64,000 bases of DNA. It comes from Cladorrhinum sp. PSN259 (taxonomy: Eukaryota; Ascomycota; Sordariomycetes; Sordariales; Podosporaceae). How positions within the stretch are numbered: position 1 is the stretch's first letter; each line of letters starts with the position of its first letter. Of the stretch, positions 10,451-21,573 are shown piece after piece. Below the pieces are notes generated by a model that ran no database searches, was not told the DNA's origin, and saw nothing but the letters and a program-made list of their open reading frames with translations. The position numbers and the translations under genes were made by a program. The stretch spans positions 372,001 to 436,000 of the forward strand of contig MU867092.1 of assembly GCA_033725935.1 (NCBI GenBank), in the 5' to 3' direction.

Positions 10451-10750
10451 ATGTACAGTTGCAGTGGAATTGGTCGCCTTTATCAGACTGGGCCACAAGA
10501 TATTTCCCACAACATTCCAGGGCCGGGAGATTGTCTTTCATCATTTCACTCGGCTGTTGGACACGGCCAATTCGGGATAGAAGAGCTACTTCTTCTCCAG
10601 AACAAAAGCACCGATGGAGAGTTTGGTCACGCCTTGCTAACCGCTTCACGTCAAGGGCATGGCAAGGTGGTCCAAGTGTTACTTGCTGGTGGGGTGGATG
10701 TCGAGTTCAAGGATCCAGATACCGGGCAGACATCACTTAGTCTGCAGTAA
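10451..10750 (+). pseudogene. Ankyrin-repeat gene remnant
   Basis: A 99-codon frame ends with an ankyrin-like stretch (HALLTASRQGHGKVVQVLLAGGVDVEFKD), about one and a half repeats, then stops. No start or partner exon could be assigned, and the flanks are non-coding. The best reading is a leftover of an ankyrin gene like the one at 15.3 kb. Confidence 0.5.
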
Positions 10751-11440
10751 ACACCGAAAACAGCATCTACAATTTCGGGGAACTATCCATAGGCACTCCC
10801 CCCTTTTTTTTATCCACGGGCACTCCCCATTTTAGGCGAGCACCCCCTCTTTTGATACGCGGGCATTACTGCCAAAAGAGTGAGAGAATTCTAAGATCGA
10901 TATCAAACTATTTTTACATCTTGGGTAGGGAACTTTGATTGCTCGAAGACTACCTTCCCTTTCCGCTAGTATATGAGGCGCCACTGGCATCTTGGGACCT
11001 TGGAGTGCTGTTTGCAACCATGGCCATGGTCGTGGTGCTTACTAGGCATCTTGCCTTGCAGTAATAGGGAGAGTGATCGAGTCTAGATCGATCGATTATT
11101 TGGTTCAGACTGCAAGTCAGGGTTCTGTTAGCTGGTACGGGGACAGCCCTCTCACAAACACAGTAGATGAACTGACCACCCTGTTTCGAAGAAGCAAGAC
11201 TTACGGGTACGGGTCTCTCGCAACTTGCTTGCCCGGAGGTTGTGTTGTGGAAGGTAAGACTCTTTGAAGAAGATGGGTAGGGAAAAAATGAATTGGAGGA
11301 AAGAATTTGAACTTGAAGTGGAAGTCTGGAAAAAGGTTTGCCTAGTGTGGTTTTGGCTGTGTGCGGCCAAGGCAAATGCCCTAGGCAGCTGGCCTTATCA
11401 CCACATCTGACAACCGTTGAAGGCATCCAGAGATCTTGGT
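10751..11440. other. Spacer between ankyrin remnant and dispersed repeat
   Basis: Contains a short degenerate duplication of the words GGGCACTCCCC and GGGCATTAC around 10790-10865. No gene recognised. Confidence 0.4.
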
Positions 11441-11444
11441 TATG

Positions 11445-11610
11445 GGCGTCGTCGGTGGCAAATAGTTCAATTGAGCCATGTCATGTGATAATCATATGAC
11501 ATGCATTGCACAAAGTGGGTTGGATTGTGACCGCACAATTGTTCGGGCTTTATTTTTATTTTTTTCCCGTTTATTCCCGATAACGCTTAATTTAAATAAG
11601 AATCAACTAT
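11445..11610 (+). repeat. Dispersed repeat, copy 1
   Basis: First of three copies of a roughly 150-190 bp non-coding unit: a GTGGCA-AATAGTTCAATTGAGCCATGTC start, a 27-bp imperfect palindrome (CATGTCAT...ATGACATG), a GGATTGTGA...GCACAATT block, a T-rich run, then an ATAACGCTTAATTTAAATAAGAA end. The other copies are at 14565-14762 (same strand) and 20660-20815 (opposite strand). Confidence 0.75.
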
Positions 11611-11767
11611 TCATCAAAAGCGTTACACCGCATACGGATTATATACGGAAAACTCCGTCATTAAGCGGGCAACTTCCATGTCAAAGAGAGGTAGGTACCT
11701 TTGCAAGGTACTAGAAACGAATGATTGCAAAGGCTCAGAAGGCTGCTGATAAAGATTATATGATATT

Positions 11768-13019
11768 CTAAATATATCCAAGCTCCTTGAGGACTTCAAG
11801 CTCCAGGTTCTCATTGTCCTGTTTCGTGAACACAGGTACATCGGTTGCACCATCCTCACGGATCCAACCGCGAGTGTAGTCCATCGACATCCTGAGCCTC
11901 TCCCGCTCCCGCCACTTTCCCTAGACTCGAAAACCAACATTTCTGGGCATGGCTCAGGAGTTGGAGTCAGCAATGGCAGCTAGCGCCTCGATCAACTTCA
12001 CTTGGCCCGCCCCAGTGGGAAGCAACGCGACAGCCCGCTCCTTGAAGAGCGAATACCAACTGAACAAGAGGTTGGAAGACCCAAGGAACGTATCCTTGAG
12101 CCCATACTCGTAGGCAAAAGGGAAAAAACCAGCCAGCTCCCAGTCGATAATCGCAGCAAGTTCGTACCACCCTACTTTGTCATCCCCCGTCTTCTTGACG
12201 AGTATATTCCGAGGTTCTAGATCGTTGTGGCAGAAGACAATGCTCGCCATGATATTTTCAAGATGGTGTTGGGTAAGCTCGACATCTTTGGGTGCTATCG
12301 ATGGCAGGAGGGACGGCAGAACCTGTGAGGCTGTCTGACACAACGATTTCAGTGCCAATGTCGAAGGGGACCATTTGCACGGCCACCCCGTCTGCAGTGC
12401 TGACAACTTGGCACCCAAGTTTGGCCGCTTTCTGGTTGATCAGTCCTGCCAAAAGTTCCTTGATGCCATTAAAATATCCAGCATCTGGACCTCCCAGCAG
12501 CAAGCCTTCAGATGAGTTCGATTGTGATGTGCTGCCAGCGTCGTAGCGGAGGACTTGATGAATGACGGCACTTGTAATAGGTAGCTTTTGCAGATTTCGC
12601 ATCGCCTCAAAGATGGAATCCATCAAGGACCGTTGGTTGGTTCTATCGAGACTGTTCCATACATGCTCGAGAACGGTGGTTCCAGTGAGGAAAGGAGTGA
12701 TGGAGTAATCCAGCTTCTTGCCGGCTTTGTTGATAGCAGTCCCAACTTCTAGTGTTGCCGGGACAAGCCCAGGAATCTGTAAGTGAGCGAGTCGCTGGAG
12801 CTCAGCGACAGCTGGGAGATGACTTCCAGACGCTTCGAGTCGAATGAGAAGGTCCGTGGGGAAGCCCGGTTTAGGTTCGGTGGCAAGAGATAGGCGAAAT
12901 ATGCAACGATCAAAAGTGTTTGAGATGATGCTGTACGAGTCTTGAGGGATGCTGGGAATCTCCGGAAAGATACCAAAGAGGGTCTCCTGGTCAGGAATAA
13001 TTGTTCGGTCGTCAGCCAT
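11768..13019 (-). pseudogene. APH-type (aminoglycoside phosphotransferase family) kinase-like gene, one frameshift
   Basis: Read on the minus strand from ATG 13019; an upstream in-frame ATG exists at 13085. The N-lobe runs through LLIRLEASGSHLPAVAELQRLA and IPGLVPATLE to DIGTEIVVSDSLTGSAVPPAI. The frame then shifts near 12295-12303 into one giving VFCHNDLEPRNILV, the catalytic HxDxxxxN loop, and AAIIDWELAGFF, the DxD/DW metal loop. An 81-bp intron (11921-12001) joins the body to a last exon ending DVPVFTKQDNENLELE before the stop at 11768-11770. Exons plus intron add up to one base over a whole number of codons, so a single insertion (or two-base loss) explains the break. No plausible intron spans it. 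Fungal APH-like genes have unknown small-molecule substrates. This is either a recent pseudogene or an assembly error. Confidence 0.75.
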
Positions 13020-13085
13020 GACAGGATGAATGATATTGGGCTTGTCCGGCCAGAAAAAGTTGTGGAAATTGGAGAACAGACTCAA

Positions 13086-13369
13086 AGAATATTCCCAGTG
13101 AACGGAGACCTGTCCTGTCGACTACCTACTCGCACTGTGTCGTATGTAGGTAGTATGGTCATATGACACATACCCACAAATTAAATTTGATGAATAGGAA
13201 GCAACTTGCGGGAGACGAGCTGAAAAAAGGAGTATTCGCGAAGAAGTTGGAGGAAAGTTTTCAATTGGTCCGCGTCTCGGTAGCCTGAGGCCAGCGATCA
13301 TCTCCATGAAATCAAGTAAGTAAATCTAGGTCAATGGTTTTAACGCAAATGCAGTTTTATTATTCAAAA
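13086..13369. other. Promoter-side spacer of the APH-like gene
   Basis: Presumed 5' flank. It contains a GGTCATATGACA word like part of the dispersed-repeat palindrome, too short to call a copy. Confidence 0.35.
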
Positions 13370-13873
13370 TTATAAACCGCTGCTTCTAGTGAGGAATTTC
13401 TGAGGCAGACCCTTTCCTTTTTGTGGCACTATTCCACACTTCTGATTGTTGTAAAACTCAAACGAAACGTCTGTGGTTGCGTCCGCGCGCAGCGTATACA
13501 TCAGAATCGGCAGTTCTTGCTTGTAAAAGTTGGTGTTGTATTCGATAATTACATACGTACGACTCCACAGCGCTCTGGAAATAGAAGGACTCATTCGAGA
13601 GAAAACAGCATAAGAATAACGGTTGTTTATAAAAATGTTGAAACTTGTTGTAAAATGCGTGTGATTAGGTGCTTTTAATACGCAGCCCGTGTGCGCGCAA
13701 GTGTACCGCTCGGATCCACTGACGTTTCGTTTGGGTTTTGCAATGGCTATACGGATCCGTACGGCTGGACGAAGCCATTCCCAGAACTCACTTAGCTTAC
13801 AGCCATACACACAGACCACCACACCAGATACATGCAGAACATTCTCCCCCCATGCGCAGACCATCGCAAACAT
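13370..13873 (-). CDS. Possible 167-aa protein of unknown function
   Basis: An open frame with a hydrophobic cysteine-containing start (MFAMVCAWGENVLHVSGVVV) and a Tyr/Phe/Asn-rich C-terminal half. No family motif recognised. Codon choice is unremarkable and the region is AT-rich, so it may be chance. Kept because it is the longest frame in an otherwise empty 1.6 kb. Confidence 0.25.
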   Translation of the reverse strand: MFAMVCAWGENVLHVSGVVVCVYGCKLSEFWEWLRPAVRIRIAIAKPKRNVSGSERYTCAHTGCVLKAPNHTHFTTSFNIFINNRYSYAVFSRMSPSISRALWSRTYVIIEYNTNFYKQELPILMYTLRADATTDVSFEFYNNQKCGIVPQKGKGLPQKFLTRSSGL

Positions 13874-14564
13874 CCATATCAGAGGCTCATGACGACAAAC
13901 CTTCTCTTTCTCTTTTCCTCTTCTTCTTCAACTTCGGTGTACTCGTAGAGTGGCCCAGCTAGTTTCAATATACTTCCTTGAGACCGTTGCAGCCTTCATG
14001 TCAGGTGTGACAAGTTATAGGGATGATTTCTTTTGAAAAGAACATTCAGGAAAGTCCCCAGCACCTATTCCTAATCGACCTTGGTTTCCCTCCCACTCCC
14101 CTCTTGCCATTAATAACGATCCCGACTCTCTCGATCTCTATTTTGCCCTCTTCTATTAGCAGCACTCCCGTAGCCCTAGCCTTGCTCCTTGCCCACAGAG
14201 ATATCCCTATCCCAATCAACCTTGAACAACAATACCCCTCCTTTTCCATATCCCCATGATCTATAATAATAAAATATGTATTCGAAAAGTTCGTTTTGAA
14301 CTTCCTTTGTTCCATTAACCTCGGGCTATTTGTGGGGATTATTGGTCTGGGAACGTTTTGCTCCTAAATCCTCCCTGGTAGGAAGAGGAACTACTGTAGG
14401 TACCGTCCGGAAAAATAATAATGACAACAAACTCTTCATTATGACTGGTGGGAGTTTGCTTAGTACGGCTATAGAGATTGTGATTTGCGCCAAATGATTG
14501 GCGATTATTGATTAGCCCAAGATCCTTAACGGTCATGATATTGCCATGTTCACCAGGTCTGAGT
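13874..14564. other. Spacer, no gene seen
   Basis: Pyrimidine-rich sequence (14080-14260) without convincing coding signal. Confidence 0.4.
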
Positions 14565-14762
14565 CGTGGCAGACAGATAGTTCAAGTGAGCCATGTAATG
14601 TGGTCATGTGATAATCATGTGACTTGGATTGCTTGGGCCAGGCAGATAAACTGGATTGAATTATGATTGCACAAATTTTTGGCCTTTTTTTCTTTTTCTT
14701 TATTTTCCCTTTTTTTTTTTTCGGTTATCCCTAATAACGCTTCACTTAAACAAGAACATTGC
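14565..14762 (+). repeat. Dispersed repeat, copy 2
   Basis: Same order of blocks as the copy at 11445-11610: GTGGCAGACAGATAGTTCAAG, GAGCCATGTAATGTGG, TCATGTGATAATCATGTGAC, CTGGATTGAATTATGATTGC, a long T-rich run, then CTAATAACGCTTCACTTAAAC. A 118-codon frame begins two bases after its end. Confidence 0.75.
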
Positions 14763-14763
14763 C

Positions 14764-15120
14764 ATGTCGGCCATGTGGGGAGCTATGGAAGGCTATGGCG
14801 AGCTGAGCGACGAGATGGCCTTTAGGGTTGCTATTGATGCGGACGTCCGTTTGGTGGGCTGCTATAATAATAGACGGTCCCGGACAGGTTCTCTAATGGC
14901 GCCCCGTGAAGTGATTGTCGCGGGTTTGACAATTGGAAGGGACCTAATTCTGAACGAATGGGCTAAAGAACGAAAGTTGTTTGGGAATAGTGCGCTGGCG
15001 TCTTTATTCATCACAAAATACGAGGACGAGGCAGATCCGAGGGGCGCAAAGATCTCAGGAGTGGTTACGAGAGTCCCTCCAGCAACTATGATTCCAAGGG
15101 GGCACATTTGCAAGATTTAA
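14764..15120 (+). CDS. Possible 118-aa protein of unknown function
   Basis: Starts at the first ATG after the dispersed repeat. The protein is mixed polar with REVIVAGLTIGRDLILNEWAKE in the middle; no domain, signal peptide or membrane helix is visible. If real, the repeat serves as its upstream region. Support is weak. Confidence 0.3.
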   Translation: MSAMWGAMEGYGELSDEMAFRVAIDADVRLVGCYNNRRSRTGSLMAPREVIVAGLTIGRDLILNEWAKERKLFGNSALASLFITKYEDEADPRGAKISGVVTRVPPATMIPRGHICKI

Positions 15121-15281
15121 TTTGGTCAGCATAAGAACCATCACCACCAACATGGAGGTTTCAGTAGCCAAAGGCCAGCTGCATATACTTAGCATGCTCT
15201 CTGCGCTTTAATGTTAATAGTGTCTACACTTTCTTCCCTAGATTTGACCTTTTCATCAGCAATCTTGCGAGCCTATCTATC

Positions 15282-18217
15282 TCAATGGTGTCTTTCCCAA
15301 CCCTCGGCCGCTTTTCGGTCATATACGGCGTTCAGAAGGGTCTTGATATCCTCGTCTGTATTGCTCTCTGCCCGCAAAAGTGCCCTATGAAAGTCGAGAT
15401 CATAGATATTGACCGGACAGTCAAGTAGTAATCTCACCATTTCGAGCTCGCCGTTCTCTGCTGCACCTTCGAGTGCCGTTCTTCCGTCTTTGATTGCGCC
15501 AGGGGCATTTATATTAGCACCCTTCAGCAACAAGCGCCGAGCAACGTGAATGAATCCTCTCCTTGCAGCGTATTGCAATGCTGTTGCTCCACCTTGTGGA
15601 TGCGCATCGGCGTTGACATTCGCATCGTGACCCAAAAGTATATCAATTGCCTTGAAATTGCCTCTGTTGACAGCTAACTGCAGAGGGGTGTGTCGAGCTT
15701 CAAGTAATGAAATTTTGGGGTTAGTAAGGTCGCTCGCACTCGACCGGCCATCGACGTCCGCTTTGAATTTGAGAAGAAGTTTGATAATGTGTGAGTGGTT
15801 GTAACAGACGGCTATCTGGAGTGGAGAGAGAAACGCTGGGTTGGTAGGGTCCGAGTCATCGAACCGTAACCAGGATGAATCCAGCCTCTCGTTGACATTT
15901 GCTCCATTGTTTAGAAGGGTCGTCATAATATCATGGGCTCCCAGCTTTGCTGCCAACTGAAGCGGTGTAGCTAGGCTTGTGTGGCCTTGTTTGTTTACCT
16001 TTGCTCCCCATTTCAGAAGTGAGTGAATAATATCGAGACGCTGCATTTGCACAGCTATCTGTAGGGGTGTCCGCAAGTCCTTCTCGGTTCCTGACAAGTA
16101 GATATTGGGGTCTCCGCCGTATCTCAAGAGCATTTCAACTGTGTCCAAATCACCTTGCTCAGTGGCGTATTGCAGTGCGGTCCTGCAGGATCCCGGAAAG
16201 GGGCTAGTGCCGAACTCGTAGCCCCTGCTCAGCAAGAGCTCAGTAACCGAAGTCGTTTTATTTCTCACAGACAGCTCAACTAGCGTGCTAGGCATAATAT
16301 GAGCAGCATCGTCAAGGTCGCGAGCGCCAGCATCAAGCAGAAACGTTACCCAATATTGAGCACGGTCATTGTTCAAACCACAGACTTTCTCCACCGCCAT
16401 GCGAAGAGCTGATGTGCGTTGGAGGTTTTCCTTGTCTCCCTTGCCTGCCTTGTACCATAATGGGCTGTTATAACTAGCCCCGGCACCTGCTAGAACAGGC
16501 ACGAGATCAAGAAATCCATGTGATAAAACCGTATACAAGGGAGATGGGGGGTAGCCTTGGAAGTCCTCACACCCGTTGATGGCGGCACAGTTTGAGCGAA
16601 GCATCAGGGCCAAGACTTTCTTATATTGCTCAAGAGCTGTTGGGGCACCCGCTTGAGGAAAATGTCCTATGGTCGAATCCAGCAGCAAACTCCACGCGTG
16701 TTTATCAGAACGGCCACGGCGTCGTAAAGCAATCGCGAAGAGCTCGATAAAATGCAAGCCCGATTCTTTCAAACCTGACGTGGCGGTTATGGCGTCGTTA
16801 TCGACGGGGTTGACTCCGGCTTCGAGAAGAGATGTTGCTGCAGCAAAATTGTTGGCAAGGACGGAAGCTGCCAAAGGCGAGATGCGGCGGAGGGAGACTT
16901 GTCCTTCCTGAGCTGCCCACACCGGGTTCTCTGGCCTTGCTCCTTTTGACAGCAGTACAGAGACTAAGCCTGTGTGGCCTGCAAGAATAGCCGCGGTCAG
17001 GGGCGTTGCGCATCTGCAAAAACGGGACGGATCAAGCATATAGTTGTGTGAGAGTGTTCCGAATGAGTTGATATCGTTATGTACCATGCTCTTTAGGAAG
17101 CTGTTGATGCATTCCTGAAGGTCGACCTCGGCGGCGGCCACCAATGCATTGGAGTATGGATCGTATCCGCAATCGCATTTCTTGCCTCGAACAAACGGAC
17201 TGACCCCACGAACGCATAGTTGGGCGATGAGAGGTTTGTGCTTGATTCGAATTGCAGCATTCAAGGCCGTATCGTTTGCCGAAGTGACGGCGTTGACATC
17301 CATCCCTAAGCTGATGAGATGCATAGCCATTTCAACGTTATTTTGCACAACACATGCATGGACCAGCTCCCTGCTGAGCTTGGAACCGACGTTATTTAAG
17401 ACGCCGGTCCCGCAGTCAATCCGGTAAAGCGTTTGAACAGGCAGTTTCGGGCAAGCGGCATCAAGAAACTTGACTGCACCACTACTCGTGATTGGCAGGG
17501 TTAGGTTGCCGTCCTGGAGTTGGAACGGCAAGTCAAGTTCCTCGACGGCCTGGGCAACCTTGGATGCTCTCAGGAAGAACTCGGCAAAGTTGGGAGCGTG
17601 GTCAAGTCCAGGACTCGATGAAATCGCTCGAGAAACAAGAGAGACTTGGGGGCGATTGGGAAATTGAATCGTGATGTCCGGGGGTGCCTCTGGAGACTCA
17701 GCTGGAAGCAAGGTGTGTGAAGTCAGAAGGGGCAATGAAAAGGGAATCGGGAACCACAACGTGCGCAGTCCGTGCTCACCTCGGCTGTAGACTTCTGGAC
17801 GCTTCTCCATCAGAGGTGGTATAGCTCCCCTCCTCTTGAGGGTTCTGGCAGTCACAGGTCTCTGCAGATTTGACGAGTGAATGACAAGCGGCTCCGGGCT
17901 GCCGTCTCCTGCTCTTCGCTTGGCAGCCATGAAGGCACGCCCGATCGTCCTCAGGTCCCCAGGCCGTGCCTCTTTGAGATATTTGCGAAAGCCCCACTTC
18001 TTCTTCAATTGGGTTTCGTACTGCGATTTGCTACAAACCGTTAGAAGACAGCCAACGCACGATCCACGGCGGGGACAGCTCACGAGGCCTCAAATTGATG
18101 ACGTGACTTCATCACGCTCCTGACTTTCTCCAGCGACATGTCCTTGTTAATGTAGAGATCTCGTATCTCTTCCTTGAGGTCCTCCCATCCTGCAGCAGCA
18201 TCCTCAGAAATGTCCAT
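15282..18217 (-). CDS. Clr5-domain ankyrin-repeat protein, about 960 aa
   Basis: Exon 1 (18217-18084) and exon 2 (18030-15282) join across a 53-bp intron that falls inside the Clr5 domain, restoring EEIRDLYINKDMSLEKVRSV then HQFEASKSQYETQLKKKWGF. Clr5 is a fungal N-terminal domain often fused to ankyrin or TPR repeats. A GT-AG segment of 78 nt at 17702-17779 is in frame and stop-free, so the product may be 960 aa (kept) or 934 aa (spliced). The second half carries about ten or more ankyrin repeats, clearest in the last 350 residues (for example TALQYATEQGDLDTVEMLL, TPLQLAAKLGAHDIMTTLL, TALEGAAENGELEMVRLLL). It is probably a protein-interaction scaffold; the partner is unknown. No effector domain is seen. 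Confidence 0.85.
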
Positions 18218-18692
18218 GTTGAGCTGCAGGGGTGATGATGCGGGGGTAGTTTGGATCAAAAGAAAAGTCGGTTCAGAATGAATGCTGTGAGAATTGCGGG
18301 CTCGCGTCACACATGAAAGGCTTTCCCGAGGGCGCAGTCGCATTTATGGCGGGGTCCGCGGATAATGCACCACACTGTGCACCCATCTGCTTGCCCAACC
18401 AACCCGCCCTTTGACCGTTTCTTCTTTTCCCCCTGAGCATGGGGACGGAAAACCCAACTTTGCCTTGTCCAATAGATTAATCCTGCTGGACTTGGCGGGA
18501 CAAAGAGGCGACCAATCAGTGCATTACCCGGCTTTCGAAATCCCAAATCTCAAGTCCTGTTTATTGGTGGAATACCTGTTTCTTATTGACCCACACAAAT
18601 GAGTGACGCAGTAACATTTCTTCTAGATTTTTAGTATTCGGGCTGTTATTCAACTACATGCGCAGACTCGTGACATTGGATACTTGGTGTAA
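18218..18692. other. Promoter region of the Clr5-ankyrin gene
   Basis: Upstream flank. An in-frame ATG exists at 18343 but 18217 begins right before the conserved domain. No other gene seen. Confidence 0.4.
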
Positions 18693-18770
18693 GTCGGCTC
18701 GGGCTGGTCCCCGATCATAGCGGTCGGGCTGGTTCCCGATCAGAGCGGTCAAGCTGTTACCCGACAAGAT
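18693..18770. repeat. Three-copy degenerate tandem repeat, unit about 25 bp
   Basis: Units read GTCGGGCTGGTTCCCGATCAGAGCG with changes; the first is close, the middle is the reference and the third is diverged (GTCAAGCTGTTACCCGAC). Confidence 0.7.
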
Positions 18771-19121
18771 ATCCATTCCCCCGTGCGTTAGCCGATTCTC
18801 GATTACGGCATCTGAAATGACGATGCAGATTCAACCCAGGGCTGTTAGCCCCTGGGAAATACGTGTTTGCACATGTGCCCACCGTGGTTTCGATGCACTG
18901 TCAGTCACGACACTCGCCCTGATATTCATCCGCGGACGATACCAACCAATTTTCCAACTTGGAAGCTGGCAATCATACTTGTATAACACCTGCACCATGG
19001 CCCAGATCATTCGCAGCCGTTCCCTTTTTTCCAATTTTTTTGGTCATCCCTCCTGACATTCTCAACATCTTACTTTCCGACCCGTCACACCATCTTCTCG
19101 CGAGCGCCAAAGTCGATCAAC

Positions 19122-19756
19122 ATGGCCCAAGAGGTCAATACCCCTCATGATGATGCTGGTGGCAGCACCGATTCGAGGTATGGCGCTTCTTTCTTGCTCT
19201 TCATCACGTCTACGCAGTGGTTTGTGTGCTAGATTGTATCTCCATCCGCTCCTTCCCTCTTGTCAATATTTGGTCCTCATCTCCCCTACTTCTTGATGGC
19301 ATGACGGGCACTCAGGCAGGCATCCGGGTCACCTGATACCGTTGATGACAAAAGCTTGTTCTTTCTTAGCCCCGCTGTCTCCTGTGAGTGCAATCAACCC
19401 TCTCCTCTCTGTTGCCCATGTCTATTTTTTATTGTTTCGTGTCGCCGTGACACTATCTTGGCTCCTCTTTCCTCAAAGCCTTAGCCAGGGCAGGTAGGTA
19501 TCCAAAGTGTCTAATTATCTGACATCTTGTCTCATCAAGGCACATGGCCTCTTTCTCCCAGCTATCCGCTCGATGCAACTCGATCGCTCGTGTGGAATCA
19601 TATGTCCATGACAACGTCTTTGCCCGCGTCATGCAATCCTCCAGTTCCATCAACAACCCCAGGGAGGACTCGAAAGAGAATATCTACAGAGCTCGCATGG
19701 CGGCAATCCTCAACTCCATTCCTCATCTTGGCGCCAACAACGGCAGCGCCAACTAG
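19122..19756 (+). CDS. Small spliced gene of unknown function
   Basis: Exon 1 (19122-19177) starts MAQEVNTPHDDAGGSTDS and ends at a GTATGG donor. Exon 2 (19316-19383) reads QASGSPDTVDDKSLFFLSPA and ends at a GTGAGT donor. The last exon (about 19540-19756) reads MASFSQLSARCNSIARVES through LGANNGSAN to the stop, with strong C/T third-position bias that supports coding. The junction between exon 2 and the last exon does not close the frame with the acceptor at 19538-19539, so a small exon or another acceptor is missing from my model. The product would be about 115 aa, Ser/Asn-rich, without signal peptide. No family recognised. Confidence 0.5.
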
Positions 19757-20655
19757 CTGCATGCCACTTCGCACTCAACCAGGCCGCAGTGTCGATAAGG
19801 CGCAACCAGCAGCCATGGCATGCTTCACCAATTATAAAAGCATCAAAATACTCAACAAACACCTCTTCTGAGGAAGACACAGACATGCCTAGTCATTTTC
19901 CTTTTTCAGACCCGACTAGTTTCCCCATCAACAAACTTCAGTACAGCCCGTCGGCCACCATTTCTTTTGTGTCTCATCAATATGAACTAGCGGGATGGCT
20001 GTGATCGAGGTTGGATAATCTAACGCTATAGAATATCTCTAGCTGATGAATATATTGCTGGTAACCTCATCTCATGTTCCTCTTGCTGTAGCGAATACGT
20101 GCAAATCACACGGAGAAAGCAACCATTATACACTTAAAAGTAGGCCTTCAAAATCCATCTATACCACCTGATCAGGTGGAAAAGCTCCCATTTGAACCAG
20201 GGCAACAAATGCTGTAAAGGTCACGTTGAACTCCTTACCAAGTTACTGCCTTGCAATACTGTCTAGCATCTATCAAAGACAAGCGATATCTCACCATCAT
20301 CCTTCCACCCAATACCCTTCCGCTACCGATATTTTCAATGTTGCTTGCCGATAACATGTGTCTGTCCGAATCATAATCTCAGAGCGCAGCACCACCACTG
20401 TTGGTGTCTTACGAAGCTCGGATAAAGGCAGTCATCGATGCAATCATCCCGCGAATTGACAAAAACTTTGCGAGTGGCAATTAGATAATTACACGTTTCA
20501 TAGCGTTTTGACATGCTTCGGTGTTTGCAGCGTTCAAGTAAAGAGCATGTTGTGTGTTGGGCATACAGAATCTTGAAGTTATCTTTACTTAGTCAGCACT
20601 CCAAGTAATTAAAGCTTGTGATGGGTAGACCAATACTTTGGTAGGTATTAACAAG
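19757..20655. other. Spacer, no gene seen
   Basis: AT-leaning non-coding DNA. It contains a 16-bp perfect palindrome, CCACCTGATCAGGTGG, at 20164-20179. Confidence 0.45.
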
Positions 20656-20659
20656 GGAA

Positions 20660-20815
20660 TTCTTGTTGAACTTTGAGTGTTATCGTGCATAACCAAAAAA
20701 AAAAAAAAGCCTCGAACAATCCCAATCCCCTTTGTCTGCGCAATGCATGTCACATGATTATCACATGACATGGCTCGATTGACTATCCGCCACGACTCGG
20801 GCGCAGGCGCCACCA
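20660..20815 (-). repeat. Dispersed repeat, copy 3 (inverted)
   Basis: On the minus strand this reads GAGTCGTGGCGGATAGTCAA, GAGCCATGTCATGTGATAAT, CATGTGACATGCATTGCGCA, then a T-rich run and an ACAAGAATTC end, matching the two plus-strand copies at 11.4 and 14.6 kb. Confidence 0.75.
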
Positions 20816-21573
20816 CGACGCCCGCAAGCAACGAGTCTAATATATTCAGTTCAGAAAACTTCTCTACGAAACGTCAAGTTGTCGTGCTTACTGCTTTAAT
20901 AGAGGCTGAAATGATCTTAGCGCACACGACTGCTAACAACAACAACTTGAATCATTTCTATGAAAAAGCGAGTCGTGCTACATGTAGTTCAAGAAGTGCA
21001 GTCCCAAGTATTTATTGAAAGCCTATTTGGAGGATTGAATTGAGGAATGCTTGATAGAGTCTCCAAAGTGGTATTAGAACAAGGTACATGAGTGATAAAT
21101 GAACGATGTGACTGTGAAAAAAAGTGCGTGAGAGGATCATTCTCCAAAAATATATCTTGATGCGTGATACCTTGGGAAACTCCGCGAGAAATACCCGCCT
21201 GCGAAGCAAATTGGGTGGGATTTGTGTCACATGGTGTGTTGCCGGACACTTAGACACTGGGTGACTGTGAGCGTTCGGGTTTTTGTAGAGTCCTCAAAAT
21301 TATGTCTGTTGCCTCTTGATCAAGGTGCGGCGTTTACCCCAATCTAAAGATATCAAGACTTCCATATGCATGACATTTTCGTGGCTTTATTTTATCAACT
21401 TGAAAACTGTCAGCGCACAAACTCAGAACTTGAGTTAATCTAAATACCTGCTCTCAGCCTTCCTGTCTGCGACCAGGACCCTCTCTCCTCTGATCAACCA
21501 AACTTTCAACCTCCTCACAGCACTTGATGCAGTCCAACCCGCCACATTCAAAAGCACCTAACCACACGCATCA
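20816..21573. other. Spacer, no gene seen
   Basis: Non-coding sequence upstream of the broken Cys/His-rich gene; its presumed promoter lies in the last 200 bp. Confidence 0.4.

Noticed and set aside
10950..11426. Minus-strand 158-aa frame
   Set aside because: No domain, signal or codon bias; low-complexity Ser/Thr composition in non-coding DNA.
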